Of a DNA stretch of 64,000 nt, positions 14,401-24,140 are shown piece after piece. The stretch is from assembly GCF_932526225.1 (NCBI RefSeq), contig NC_064044.1:2671001-2735000 (forward strand). Direction: 5' to 3'. Below the pieces are notes generated by a model. The model had not been told where the DNA came from. It saw nothing but the letters and a program-made list of their open reading frames with translations, and made no database searches. Numbering within the stretch: position 1 is the stretch's first letter; every line of letters starts with the position of its first letter. The DNA is from Nematostella vectensis (Eukaryota; Cnidaria; Anthozoa; Actiniaria; Edwardsiidae). Made by a program: the position numbers and the translations under genes.

Positions 14401-17400
14401 ATAGCGTGACATGAATATAGAGGTAAGGGCGTGAACTGACATAGCGTGACATGAATATAGAGGTGAGTGCGTGAACTGACATAGCGTGACATGAATATAG
14501 AGGTGAGTCTGTGAACTTACATTGCGTGACATGAATATAGAGGTGAGGGCGTGACATAAATATAGCGTGACATGAATATAGATGTTAGAACGTGAACTTA
14601 CATTGCTTGACATGAATATAGAGGTGAGGGCGTGACATAAATATAGCGTGACATGAATATAGAGGTGAGTCCGTGAACTTACATTGCGTGACATGAATAT
14701 AGAGGTGAGGGCGTGACATGAATATAGAGGTGAGTCCGTGAACTTACATTGCGTGACATAAATATAGAGGTGAGGGCGTGACATAAATATAGCGTGACAT
14801 GAATATAGAGATGAAGGCATGAGGTGGGTGTGTGAGCTTGAATAGCGCGACCAGGGTGAGTACGTGACATTAATCGGGTGGGATTGTGTTACATGACCTA
14901 GCTAGATTATGATATTGACATGACTGCGTGACCTCACATAGCTTGGTGTAAAGAAAGAAGTAATAACATGACCTAACATGGTTGCCCTCCTACCTGATCT
15001 CTTCATCAGGTTGAGCGAGGTCGCGCCACCATCATCCAGCAGTCGTTCCGTCAGCTCAATAATCAGTTCGGCCGCCGTGGCCCAAGGTCACGTCCAATGA
15101 CCATCCACCGGGTAAAAGTCTCCTTCAAGGACGAGCAGGGGGAGGGGAGCGGAGTGGCGCGTAGCTTCTACACGGCGCTCAGCGAAGCTCTGCTATCAGG
15201 AGAAAAACTGCCGCCCCTGGACACGTGTCATAAAGGTAAGATTGGGTGAGGCGGAGTTCACGTCAAGGCAGAGTGCACGTCAAGACGGAGTGCACGTCAA
15301 GCAGTGACGGATGGGGAAGTTAAAGCCGCAGTCTCACCAGTTTACTTCCGAAGGTCCGTTAAAAGACAAAAGAATATATTAGAATCCGCGCTGTTCAACA
15401 GGCCATCTGTTCTAAATTATCAGTCACATCCTCAAGGAAACTTCCACACTGCTTTCACAGTTTTTGTATTTTTTTGCGGTTGCTGTCTATCTTTTTTATA
15501 ACGTTAAAGAATCACCAAATCGCCTTTTTTATTGTTTATCATTGAAAATACAGCGGTATATTCGCAAGGAAACTTGAAAATAACAATCTAAGAATGAAGT
15601 CTGATATGTTATTTACGATATGATTGAAATATCTTGGTTACTCGTTTGAGTTAGCCAAAGGAAATGGATTCTCTGGGTCACTAGGCGTTGAGCGGGAGCA
15701 AATAAAATGACAGCGTGATTGGCCTGCTTAAACAGGATGAACTGTATCTCGAATGCCCATCCTTTCAGGTACAGTCCAGCGTCTACGCCGCGCCCTGTCC
15801 TCCTACCGACACAAGCGCCGTGACCACCGTGACAGGGAGTCACGCCGCACGCTGTCTGCAGATGCCAGGCCATTCTACTGTAGCGGCACACCTAGCACTG
15901 ATGGGGATGACACGGATGGTGACCCCCTACCCTACCACCGCCAGTCGCTAGGCGAGAGATTGTACCCCCGCGTACATGCCCTTAAACCGGTAAGGCGGTG
16001 TACCCTCCCTGCATTAATAGACACGCCCTTAACACGGTAAGGCGGTGTACCCTAACATGTGTAGACACGCCCTTAACCCGGTAAGGCGGTGTACCCTTCC
16101 TGCATTAATAGACACGCCCTTAACACGGTAAGGCGGTGTACCCTAACATGTGTAGACACGCCCTTAAACCGGTAAGGCGGTGTACCCTTCCTGCATTAAT
16201 AGACACGCCCTTAACACTGTAAGGCGGTGTACCCTAACATGTGTAGACACGCCCTTAACCCGGTAAGGCGGTGTACACTTCCTGCATTAATAGACACGCC
16301 CTTAAACCGGTAAGGCGGTGTACCCCACAAGTATAAACACACCCTCAAACCGGTAAAGTTGTTTTCCTCTTACACATATAGACGTGTCTCAAAACCGGCC
16401 ATGAGATGTTACCGTTCAAGTACAAATTCTAGCTTGGTTTTGCTCCCCCATGTAGGCTCTCGCCAGCAGGATCACGGGGATGCTGTTAGAGCTGTCACCA
16501 GCTCAGCTCCTCCTCCTCCTCGCCAGTGAGGACACCCTGGTTCAGCGCGTGGACGAGGCTGTTGACGTCATCAACGAAGCCAAGTAAGGTCACACAACCA
16601 CGCTAACTCGAGTGACTAGGTAGCTCCGAATTATAATTAAAATCATAATGCTTGGGAGACCTGTGGGTTTTACACCAGAGAGAGACTGGCGCTTGCAATA
16701 GGTCGTGCATGTTTATTCCCGCCAAAAGCAAGCAAACAACAAGCACACAAGACAGCAACATTTTGTAATATCTGTTTAATCATTACTTAGTTTTAAGCCT
16801 TTCTTTGGTGTTAAACCAGCTCCCGAGTATTGTATTTTTAACCGCGAAAAAATCGGTATTACCACTGAATATGACCTATATTTTCAATTTTTTTTAATTG
16901 AATCCCGTTTTCACTTGCCACAGTTCCCAGTCTCGTGCTTCCTTCTCTTTTCTACCTAAATAATATGATTTGTACGAAGTTTCGGAGGCCAGAAAGGCCG
17001 CGTAATAAGGTCCCAAATCTCCACCTACTCAAAGTAATTGTATTTTCCCTTGGAGTTCGAATTAGAGGGGTTCTAAGGTGTATACCTAGGCATCAGTTCG
17101 AATAAGCGGGTTTCTAATATAGTAATACCTTTTAAAATTTGGAACCAGGAACCAGGGTATACCTTTACTAAAGACGACAAAATTGACCAGCAAACAAACT
17201 TTCTCATATACTTCAAAAACTAAAAAGTACAAGCGTGTGTTTTGCGCAGGAATTTAAGCAAAGAGCCTGCGGAGGAAGAGTCCGTGGCTTCTGCCCCGGT
17301 CAGTGAGCAAGAGGAGTCCGCTGAGGAGCACACCCCGCTTTTCTATCAGCCTGGCAAGGCGGGCTACTACTCGCCCAGACCCGGCCAGTACACGGACGAC

Positions 17401-20400
17401 CGGCTCAACTGCTACAGGAACGTTGGAAGGTATGTTCGTCTGTCTGTGTCTAAGCGTCTGTCTGTCTCTGACAGCCTGCCTGTCCATCTGTACGTGAGTC
17501 CGTCCGTCTAGCTGCTCGTCCGTCCGTCTGTCAGACTTTTTAATTGTCTTTTTGTTCATCTCTCTCGGTCTGCACGTCTGTCCGTCTGTCTCGCTGCTTA
17601 TCCGTCCTTCTGTGTGACTATTTCTAAGCTTCTGTCTGTTTGTCCATCTGTTTCTGTCCGTCCGTCTGACTATTTCTAAGCGTCTGTTTGTTGTCCATCT
17701 GTTTCTCTCCGTCTGTCTGTCCGTCCGTCTGACTATTTCTAAGCGTCTGTCTGTTGTCCATCGGTTTCTGTCTGTCTATTCTGTCTGCCTGTTTATTTGA
17801 CTGGATCTCTGTTTTTCCAGGATTATCGGCCTTTGTTTACTCCAGAACGAGCTGTGCACGCTGACATTCAACAGACATGTTATCAAGTTTATCCTCGGAC
17901 GGCGGGTACGAGATACACCCTAACCACCTCCCCCCCCCCCCCTCCCCTCCCTTGGTAATGTGTTGCAATTGTTTGGAACACATTATCAAGGGAAAATAAG
18001 GAACAGGGACTAACCCCCCACCCCCTCCCCTCCCCTCCCTTGGTAATGTGTTGCAATTGTTTGGAACACATTATCAAAGGAAAATAAGGAACAGGGACTA
18101 ACCCCCCACCCCCCTCCCCTCCCCTCCCTTGGTAATGTGTTGCAATTGTTTGGAACACATTATAAAAGGATAATAAGGAACAGGAGACCAACCCCCCCAC
18201 CTCCTCCCATCCCCTACCCTTGGTAATGTGTTGCAATTGTTTGGAACACATTATCAAGGGAAAATAAGGAACAGGGGAACTGCTACTGGGCGTACTTATA
18301 GTCACTTTTTGTGAATGTGTAAAAGCTTCACAAACCAATTTGCGCTAAAATGTATACGATGTGAATAAAGTATGGTAATGGTGTCTTCTCTATCCGGCGC
18401 GATCTACCCAGGGTTTTCTTACATCTTCCTTTGTGAGAGACGTTGTGATCACATGGTACAAATATTTCGAACCATCACATTTCCCACTCGTTTCACGTTG
18501 TTCTCTGTGACAGGTCGGATGGCACGACTTAGCGTTCTTCGATCCCGTCCTATACGAGAGCTTACGACACTTGCTAGCGCTCGCTGAGTCACCGGACGCG
18601 GAGCAGAAATTCCACACTCTCGACCTGACCTTCAACATCCACCTGACACCTGAGGAAGGGGGGGCACTTGTCGACCTGATGAGGGGGGGGAAGGACGTGG
18701 CGGTGACGGCATCCAACGTTCAGGAGTACGTGCGCCTGTACGCAGACTATCGGATGGTCACTAGCACCAAGAGGGCCTTACAGGTCAGTGACGTCACTTC
18801 CGGTACACTAGACTACCGAATGCCCAGGTCATTTACAACAGATTAGGGCCTAGTTTAAAGGCCGAATTAACGTCGCGCCGTATAAAATTCGAATTTTAGT
18901 CGACGTAAATATAGCGGTGGTTTTAGACGGCGTATTAAATGAGGCGTAGGTATATGATTTAGTTCTAGCGGGATGTCGAGTAGTGCCCGCGCTATCACAA
19001 TGACAGCGGTACATGGCTCGTTTCGCGGGTTGAAACTTCATATAGCCACCAATATAGTGTGTCCTGGATTCTGACCCTAACCCAAACCCTAACCATATCG
19101 ATGGCTACATGAAGTATTATGCTTTTTCGAGTAGAAAAGCAGGCATGCAAATTGGCAAAAACGAAATTAGTGTTCTGTGTGCTTGATAATAAAATTGCGA
19201 GTTTATCGAGACGTGGGTTTCTGGTACGTCGCCATTTGACGAAAAAAGAAAAAGACCAATAAATACAATGTTCAAAACGAGGTTGTAAAACGCACAGGCG
19301 AAAGGTTTTAGCTAAAACTTTATTTTAAACAGCTGGATAATCCTTTTCGTGACTTAATTAAAATAAATATTTGCTACGGCTGGGACCTAATTCGGCGTTT
19401 AAAACCAACGCCGTCTTATAGCCTTATTTTGTCGGTTTAGCTACATTTGCATTCTAATAACCTATGCATTCTATAACGGCGCATGGATAATACGGCGTCT
19501 AAACCGTATCTGACTTAAGCCGTCCTATGGCGCCTGGACCAGGCGTATTATCTCGCAGACCCGTATTTAATTCGACCGGCCGTATAAAATGGTTTTAGAC
19601 GCCGAATAAACCATATATAAAATTGTACAAATTTAATACGGCTGAATTTAATGCGACGTTAATGCGGCCTTTAAACTAGGCCTAAGCTGTTGATAATAGG
19701 ATTCAAATCAAAGCTATGTACGCACCGAGTTATTTGTGTGAAGGAAGTTTTGCGGCCAAGGTCAAAGTGTGTCCAATCTAATGAGAAAAAATAGAATGTT
19801 TTCCTTTGTGAACTGGGCCAAATTACCTTGTGTTCCTGGTGTACCATTGTTAAACACTGTGTATAGTTATTGGGCCTGTTAACGGGGCAAAACCCTTTGT
19901 TTCACGTGTTACTGGCCCAATGTGAACGTGGTTTAAACTTGTAATATTGGCCCCATGTAAACGTGGCTTAAACCTGTGCTTTGGCCCCATGTAAACGTGG
20001 TTTAACCTCTGCGTCCACAGAGCATGCGTGAAGGTGTACTGGATGTGATCCCATCGTCTTCGCTTGAGTGTCTTACGGCCGAGGACTTCCGGTTGCTGCT
20101 AAACGGCTGCGGCGAGATAAGTGTACAACAACTGATGTCCTATACCTCTTTCAACGACGAGACTGGCGGTACGTATCACGTGAACACATACCGATAACGT
20201 ACCGTTATCTGTTGGCTAGATGATTGTGCCTAGGCCCGAATTACAGTCACGCAAAGACTCTTTTGCCTGATTGGTTAATTTTCTCGCGCGACCATTTTTA
20301 AGTGTAATAGACAATTGGTTTTATCATGTCGCTTGATCGGTTGATATTTTCACGTGATCATATATGTTCTAATGGTGCTCCGTGTTCTTGTATTGTCACG

Positions 20401-22173
20401 TGATCATATAGGTTCTAATGGTGCTCCGTGTTCTTGTATTGTCACGTGATCATATAGGTTCTAATGGTGCTCCGTGTTCTTGTATTGTCACGTGATCATA
20501 TAGGTTCTAATGGTGCTCCGTGTTCTTGTATTGTCACGTGATCATATAGGTTCTAATGGTGCTCCGTGTTCTTGTATTGTCACGTGATCATATAGGTTCT
20601 AATGGTGCTCCGTGTTCTTGTATTGTCATGTGATCATATAGGTTCTAATGGTGCTCCGTGTTCTTGTATTGCCATGTGATCATATAGGTTCTAATGGTGC
20701 TCCGTGTTCTTGTATTGTCATGTGATCATATAGGTTCTAATGGTGCTCCGTGTTCTTGTATTGTCATGTGATCATATAGGTTCTAATGGTGCTCCGTGTT
20801 CTTGTATTGTCATGTGATCATATAGGTTCTAATGGTGCTCCGTGTTCTTGTATGGTCATGTGATCATATAGGTTCTAATGGTGCTCCGTGTTCTTGTATT
20901 GTCATGTGATCATATAGGTTCTAATGGTGCTCCGTGTTCTTGTATTGTCATGTGATCATATAGGTTCTAATGGTGCTCCGTGTTCTTGTATTGTCATGTG
21001 ATCATATAGGTTCTAATGGTGCTCTGTGTTCTTGTATTGTCATGTGATCATATAGGTTCTAATGGTGCTCCGTGTTTTTGTATTGTCATGTGATCATATA
21101 GGTTCTAATGGTGCTCCGTGTTCTTGTATTGTCATGTGATCATATAGGTTCTAATGGTGCTCCGTGTTCTTGTATTGTCATGTGATCATATAGGTTCTAA
21201 TGGTGCTCCGTGTTCTTGTATTGTCACGTGATCATATAGGTTCTAATGGTGCTCCGTGTTCTTGTATTGTCACGTGATCATATAGGTTCTAATGGTGCTC
21301 CGTGTTCTTGTATTGTCACGTGATCATATAGGTTCTAATGGTGCTCCGTGTTCTTGTATTGTCATGTGATCATATAGGTTCTAATGGTGCTCCGTGTTCT
21401 TGTATTGTCATGTGATCATATAGGTTCTAATGGTGCTCCGTGTTCTTGTATTATCATGTGATCATATAGGTTCTAATGGTGCTCCGTGTTCTTGTATTGT
21501 CACGTGATCATATAGGTTCTAATGGTGCTCCGTGTTCTTGTATTGTCATGTGATCATATAGGTTCTAATGGTGCTCCGTGTTCTTGTATTGTCATGTGAT
21601 CATATAGGTTCTAATGGTGCTCCGTGTTCTTGTATTATCATGTGATCATATAGGTTCTAATGGTGCTCCGTGTTCTTGTATTGTCACGTGATCATATTGG
21701 CTCTTATGTTACTTTCTGACAGGAGCTGGCGCAGAAAAGCTGTTAAAGTTCAAAAAGTGGTTCTGGTCCATCGTTGAGAAGATGAGCAACACCGAGAGAC
21801 AAGACTTGGTAAGCTGCAAATACCACCCAAGGCCCCAGCTTCTTACACCTATAGAGTTGATTAGATGCCATAATTAATGGTATTTCGGTCGTTATGCCTA
21901 TCGTAGTCGTATTTCCTAGTTCGTTATGAGTTTTGATTCATAGTGAAATGTCTGTCTCAGGTGTATTTCTGGACGTCCAGTCCCGCGCTGCCAGCCAGCG
22001 AGGAGGGTTTCCAGCCCAAGCCATCCGTCACCGTCAAACCTGCGCATGACCACCAGCTGCCGACCGCTAACACGTGTATCAGCAGGCTCTACATGCCGCT
22101 GTACTCATCGCGGGCTATCCTAAAGAGCAAGCTTCTCCTTGCTATCAAGACCAAGACATTTGGCTTTGTCTAG
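14..22173 (+). CDS. UBR5: UBR5 HECT-type E3 ubiquitin-protein ligase, C-terminal 2094 residues (30 exons, 5' part outside window)
   Basis: Large nuclear/cytosolic ubiquitin ligase (Drosophila hyd). The exon translations align continuously with vertebrate UBR5 as I know it. Exons: 14-172, 599-868, 1207-1296, 1769-1864, 2016-2097, 2381-2674, 3066-3284, 3653-3821, 4266-4598, 4855-5001, 5817-6074, 7283-7424, 7761-7924, 8787-9183, 9595-9695, 10001-10499, 10935-11245, 11545-11786, 12570-12732, 13094-13362, 13870-14192, 15010-15235, 15769-15989, 16456-16583, 17250-17429, 17821-17905, 18514-18783, 20021-20168, 21723-21808, 21961-22173. All introns are GT-AG; lengths sum to 6285 nt, so phases close exactly to the stop at 22171. 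Order of domains: end of the RCC1-like propeller, UBR box, Ser/acidic low-complexity regions, HECT start, MLLE, rest of HECT. Least conserved are the acidic exons 9595-10499, 12570-12732 and the Ser/Thr-rich start of 13870-14192; their boundaries are less certain. The missing N-terminus should hold the UBA domain. Confidence 0.96.
2872..2995. repeat. Short AT-rich tandem repeat in a UBR5 intron
   Basis: Imperfect ~24-bp repeat built on gctaattaacccttattta, about four copies. It lies between exons 2381-2674 and 3066-3284. Confidence 0.6.
4266..5001 (+). other. UBR5: UBR box zinc finger of UBR5 (two exons)
   Basis: Exons 4266-4598 and 4855-5001 encode the Cys/His-rich N-degron-binding UBR box. 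Seen in order: [12 protein letters not shown], the segment [14 protein letters not shown], a [16 protein letters not shown] run, then after the intron [11 protein letters not shown]. The Cys and His spacing expected for a three-zinc UBR fold is complete, so the domain looks functional. The intron splits a Lys codon just after the His-Asp-Cys motif. The first half of exon 4266-4598 ([14 protein letters not shown]) is the conserved helical segment just upstream, also present in vertebrate UBR5. Confidence 0.95.
5450..5494. repeat. (TG)n followed by poly-G
   Basis: A run of about nine TG dinucleotides passes directly into about 21 G, in the intron before exon 5817-6074. Length of the G run is at risk of sequencing error. 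Confidence 0.85.
5605..5812. repeat. 36-bp minisatellite upstream of a UBR5 splice acceptor
   Basis: About six copies of a unit containing taccaggttgattatcgta and ttgttacaagtc. The last unit runs into the real acceptor (taacag, exon from 5817). Each unit has an internal CCAG, but the coding side of the junction is not copied, unlike the array at 6818. Confidence 0.8.
6265..6515. mobile_element. Copy of a dispersed inverted-repeat element (same family as 63420-63785)
   Basis: Contains cgtaacccgcgttggttcat plus tgagtagcgtataaatggcc, and further on ggtgtacaaccttatttgaa. The same two blocks, in either orientation, occur in the element inside the FKBP intron at 63420-63785. It is probably a degenerate MITE. 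Boundaries are approximate. Confidence 0.5.
6520..6830. repeat. Dispersed repeat, copy 1 (copy 2 at 9745-9985)
   Basis: Shares in the same order with 9745-9985: gaaatattaactgacta, cttatttgaaat, agagctaaacagaaaa, atcgaacgtttcttg (tcaaacg here), and a region ending in ttaaaac. Both copies are in UBR5 introns and both end just upstream of an acceptor. Identity is moderate, which suggests an old transposon family. Confidence 0.55.
6818..7282 (+). repeat. ~55-bp minisatellite that copies a 3' splice site and the start of exon 7283-7424
   Basis: Eight tandem copies precede the real junction. The unit runs tgctaatgttacgctgttgt, tt(c/g)ag, then acatgcggcaga, which is the first 12 bases of the UBR5 exon at 7283. 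Five upstream copies keep an intact ttgtttcag acceptor; three have ttgtttgag. The gctaat stretch also resembles a branch site. So the array offers several decoy acceptors before the one that keeps the reading frame. Confidence 0.9.
8221..8583. mobile_element. MITE with ~30-bp terminal inverted repeats in a UBR5 intron
   Basis: The left end begins gggaccttaagcaaggacga and continues with a gacgacggc block. The right end is its complement, ending tgcttaaggtccc, preceded by gccgtcgtcgtcc. The 363-bp interior has no coding frame, so it would be a non-autonomous DNA transposon. I could not find a clean target-site duplication. The cttaagcaa core is shared with the palindromic element at 53750. Confidence 0.75.
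9270..9520. repeat. Degenerate ~30-bp tandem repeat in a UBR5 intron
   Basis: Repeats the pattern 'act(c)at(c/t)aaa(c/t)gattt', ctactca, about eight times with much divergence, between exons 8787-9183 and 9595-9695. Old array. Confidence 0.5.
9745..9985. repeat. Dispersed repeat, copy 2 (copy 1 at 6520-6830)
   Basis: Parallel in block order to 6520-6830: gaaatattaactgacta, ctatttgaaatag, agagctaaacagaaaa, ctatcgaacgtttcttgg, ttattaaaac. It ends ~15 bp before the acceptor of exon 10001-10499. Confidence 0.55.
11787..12230 (+). repeat. ~41-bp minisatellite that copies the 5' splice site of exon 11545-11786
   Basis: The exon ends ...ccatcacat and the intron starts gtaagct. The whole junction ccatcacatgtaagctactt plus caggcccctcccaacccgcta is then repeated head to tail, about eleven junctions in all counting the real one. 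Every copy keeps a good GTAAG donor. Copies differ by a few substitutions (gtaagt versus gtaagc, cctcca versus cctccc). Confidence 0.93.
14193..14820 (+). repeat. ~40-bp minisatellite that copies the 5' splice site of exon 13870-14192
   Basis: The exon ends cgtgacatgaatatagag and the donor is gtgagtgcg. This exon tail plus donor recurs about 13 times (gtgagt, gtaagg or gtgagg variants), separated by aactgacatag or aacttacattg. Each unit carries 16-18 bases of coding sequence. On the minus strand it makes an artefactual 227-codon open frame. Confidence 0.93.
15010..15235 (+). other. UBR5: Start of the UBR5 HECT N-lobe, upstream of the MLLE insertion
   Basis: This exon encodes [20 protein letters not shown], which matches the usual opening of HECT domains (a basic strand, an Asp/Glu-Gly loop with Gly-Val, then an Arg-x-Phe helix). 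The MLLE domain and a charged linker come next and the HECT fold resumes at 17250. I infer that MLLE is inserted near the start of the N-lobe, as it is in other UBR5 proteins. The exon begins in phase 0 and ends in phase 1 at 15235. Confidence 0.8.
15325..15475. repeat. Dispersed repeat, copy 1 (copy 2 at 58553-58705)
   Basis: Shares a block series with 58553-58705 in the same orientation: gccgca(g/t)t(c)tcacca, acttccgaaggtccgt or atttccgaagggccgt, aattatcagtcacat, caa(g)gaaacttcca, cactgctttca. Probably an old transposon family. It lies in the intron after exon 15010-15235. Confidence 0.55.
15769..16583 (+). other. UBR5: MLLE (PABC) peptide-binding domain of UBR5
   Basis: Two exons. 15769-15989 carries a basic Arg/His-rich linker and then [18 protein letters not shown]; 16456-16583 carries the rest of the domain, including the signature [20 protein letters not shown]. 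The MLLE domain binds PAM2 motifs in partners and is shared with cytoplasmic poly(A)-binding protein. The intron between the exons is a minisatellite that copies the 5' splice site (see 15990-16345). Confidence 0.94.
15990..16345 (+). repeat. ~45-bp minisatellite that copies the 5' splice site of MLLE exon 15769-15989
   Basis: The exon ends gcccttaaaccg and the donor is gtaaggcggtgtaccc. The junction recurs seven more times with alternating linkers (ttcctgcattaatagacac or taacatgtgtagacac), so units come in two alternating types. All keep gtaagg. One copy has ctgtaagg in place of cggtaagg. Confidence 0.92.
17430..17815. repeat. Pyrimidine-rich (TCTGTCTG)n-type repeat
   Basis: Fills the intron between HECT exons 17250-17429 and 17821-17905. 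Motifs: gtctgtctg, ccgtccgtctg and a longer unit gactatttctaagcgtctgt repeated three to four times. The run doubles as a long polypyrimidine tract ahead of the acceptor at 17820. Confidence 0.75.
17935..18275. repeat. ~85-bp tandem repeat x4 with an internal inverted repeat
   Basis: Four copies of ttggtaatgtgttgcaattg, tttggaacacattatcaagg, gaaaataaggaacagg, each followed by a C-rich stretch. Within each unit aatgtgtt and aacacatt can pair. In the intron after exon 17821-17905. Confidence 0.85.
18847..19682. mobile_element. 836-bp inverted-repeat element, PIF/Harbinger-like MITE
   Basis: Termini ggcctagtttaaaggccg (left) and cggcctttaaactaggcc (right) are complementary, with imperfect pairing continuing over ~45 bp. 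Flanks are tag and taa, compatible with a TWA target site after mutation. Motifs cggcgtattaaat, gcatggataatacggcg repeat inside in both orientations. The same internal motif is in the foldback element at 29321-29450, so they look like one family. No coding frame. A degenerate ccctaaccc stretch (~19074-19097) lies inside. Confidence 0.7.
20345..21705. repeat. 46-bp minisatellite, ~29 copies, in the last-but-two UBR5 intron
   Basis: Unit: gtcacgtgatcatataggtt, ctaatggtgctccgtgttct, tgtatt. Copies are nearly identical. The main difference is cacgtg versus catgtg, and the two types are clustered in blocks. The array ends just before the acceptor of exon 21723-21808. There are no unique spacers. 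Confidence 0.97.
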
Positions 22174-22560
22174 ACTGCCAGGGAACTCCGCTGACCAGAC
22201 ACCCAAGTAAGGTCAGTGCCAGCTGACCAAAAGAATGGGCTCAAGCCAATCCGCTGACCAGATTGGTGCCCGACGAGGTTCTAAGCCGATTCGTTGAGAT
22301 TTGTTTATCAATCTTAAAAGACGCTTGAAGAAGTTCGCGTTATGTTTACTCGCTATGGCGACCAGAGACTAGAAACAAAACTAGAAACCTGCCCGTGAAG
22401 CTTCAAAAGATCGGAGTGAAGACTATCGACAAGTTACCGAAACGATCTCGGGAACCCGAGCGACCGCCGATATGCTTACGAATGCTTATTGACACAAAGA
22501 CAAGCAACGTTTCTGTTCTGTGTGTAAATTGAATAAACTCATTTTGTATGATCTCCCTCT
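22174..22560 (+). other. UBR5 3' untranslated region with candidate poly(A) signal
   Basis: Follows the UBR5 stop. A canonical AATAAA lies at 22532-22537, about 360 nt after the stop, which makes it the likely polyadenylation signal. The exact cleavage site cannot be seen. No reading frame here looks coding. Confidence 0.6.
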
Positions 22561-22910
22561 TGCGTAAGGTTGTGCTACGCGTTCTTTCCAAGATTATTTT
22601 TTGCACAACATTTGTTGCACGGAACACAAATGGTTGTTTGTTGTTGTTGTTGTTTTTTTTTCTTTTTTCCTGGAAACTCTGAGACATGAAATATGGCTCT
22701 CCGCCTTTTTTACTCGACGCTCTTGAGCCGGTAAGGGGTATGTACATTTTTCTAGAAAATATTCTAAACCTGTGACAAATGTATACTCCCTTTTGATGGT
22801 TTTCGTGATTATTTTTTATTGCAAACTTATGTATACTAAAGTATAATGTTAAATAGTATAATGTCTAAACTATGCTGATTTAAGTGCTTGATTTTTTATT
22901 ATTTTTCCCG

Positions 22911-23046
22911 CTTATGGCGGATCTAGAATATTTCATGGGGTGGTTCGATTTATCGAAACCATGAAAGCTTTCCAAGTCCCATCATTTTGCTTATAAGGCT
23001 TTGTTCTTTTAAACCAACGTAACCACCCCTGGATCCGCCACTGTTT
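22911..23046. mobile_element. Possible MITE remnant with tggcggat(c/t)nag ends
   Basis: Left end ttatggcggatctagaa and right end cctggatccgccactg are complementary over about a dozen bases, and both run into a g-rich/c-rich stretch. Similar ends are common on small hAT-type elements in animals. Short and diverged. Confidence 0.4.
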
Positions 23047-23654
23047 CTATTAATTTACTATTAAAATTAATTACTATTGAAAATGGAAGGCCACTTGAAT
23101 AAACTCTCTGGAAAGGTTTAAGTTTAGAATACTTTAACATATGAGCTAGTCACCTCTACGCATTCGATCTGACCTCCTGTCACGCACACCAAGGGCATAC
23201 CTCACAGTCCATAACGACTGCACACCTTTGTAACAGGTCTCGTGAGTAATGATTCCCTTATGCCATAGCAAGATGCATAGTCTGAAGGGGGGAATGGGGA
23301 TAGACTAGATGGTGATACCTAGCATCCAAGCGGATGAATTGAGATACGTATAACAGGGTCGGATCTAGGGGCCCCGGCTCCTTTTTCTGTAATTTGGCTC
23401 GAAAATAACAAGAAATATAACGAAATCCACGGAAGAACAATGGGTCCCCCCACAGTTTTCTCGAAACCGGTGCTTCGCCCCCTCCCCTCCCTTTGGATCT
23501 CCTGGGTCCCTCCCCCCCGTTTAATTACAATAATATGAAATATAATATGTTATATTATATGCAGTCTGTAAAGGTAAAAAAAACATCCTAAAGATAATAA
23601 ATATTTCTAAAAATATTCTTATGCGACCTACGTGTGGCTGCACATTGCAGGAAT

Positions 23655-23824
23655 CAGGCGCGCACCCAGGATTGGCTGAGAGAGGGGGGGTGCGCAGTCA
23701 GATATCATATGATAATAGCATAGTATTTGAAGAAATGACCCAACTTTTGGCTTCCTTGGCAGGGGGGATGTGCCCCCTTAACCCCCCCCCCCCCCCCTGC
23801 GCACCCCCTCTTGGTACGCGCCTT
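23655..23824. mobile_element. Small hAT-like MITE with caggcgcg(c/t)acc ends
   Basis: Left end caggcgcgcacccaggattg. The right end, read on the minus strand, is aaggcgcgtaccaagagggg followed by gtgcgcag; the left side also has gggggtgcgcag further in. The 170-bp element has a poly-C core and no coding content. In the intergenic stretch between UBR5 and the LINE fragment. Confidence 0.55.
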
Positions 23825-23901
23825 AGAATAAAATATTTCCTTAAATGAAAAAAAAACGTTTTTATTACTTCTTTCCTAGCGTTAAAATCAATACCATCCG
23901 T

Positions 23902-24135
23902 CAATGTGATATCTAGGCATTGCATTATGGTCCTTGACTGGTGATAATTGACTGGCGTTGATGATAACTAGGCATTGCATTATGGTCATTGACTGGTGAT
24001 AATTGACTGTCCTTAATGATAACTAGGCATTGCATTATGGTCCTTGACCGGTTATGATTGACTGACCTCAATGATATCTAGGCATTGCATTATGGTCCTT
24101 GATCGATGATGATTGACTGGCGTTAATGATAACTT
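23902..24135. repeat. ~64-bp tandem repeat, about four copies
   Basis: Unit: tgatatctaggcattgcatt, atggtccttgactggtgata, attgactggcgttaa. Ends at the LINE fragment. Intergenic. Confidence 0.8.
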
Positions 24136-24140
24136 GTGAG

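Larger units (their letters stand above)
17250..22173 (+). other. UBR5: HECT catalytic domain of UBR5, with active-site Cys
   Basis: Exons 17250-17429, 17821-17905, 18514-18783, 20021-20168, 21723-21808 and 21961-22173. Landmarks: [54 protein letters not shown], the C-lobe [47 protein letters not shown]. The thioester Cys codon is 22075-22077 within [18 protein letters not shown]. The chain ends at Gly-Phe-Val and the stop at 22171-22173, the same C-terminus as vertebrate UBR5. No catalytic residue is missing. Confidence 0.96.

Noticed and set aside
14137-14870. Minus-strand open frame of 227 codons (SPLYSCHA repeats)
   Set aside because: Antisense of the donor-copying minisatellite in UBR5.
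17040-17125. tRNA-like or SINE-like 'gttcgaatt' strings
   Set aside because: No cloverleaf with acceptor and anticodon stems could be formed.
19074-19098. Interstitial telomere repeat (ccctaacccaaaccctaacc)
   Set aside because: Only about three degenerate units, inside a MITE; too short to claim.
20345-21705. CRISPR-like array of 46-bp direct repeats
   Set aside because: No unique spacers; the units are contiguous, and the host is an animal gene intron. It is a minisatellite.
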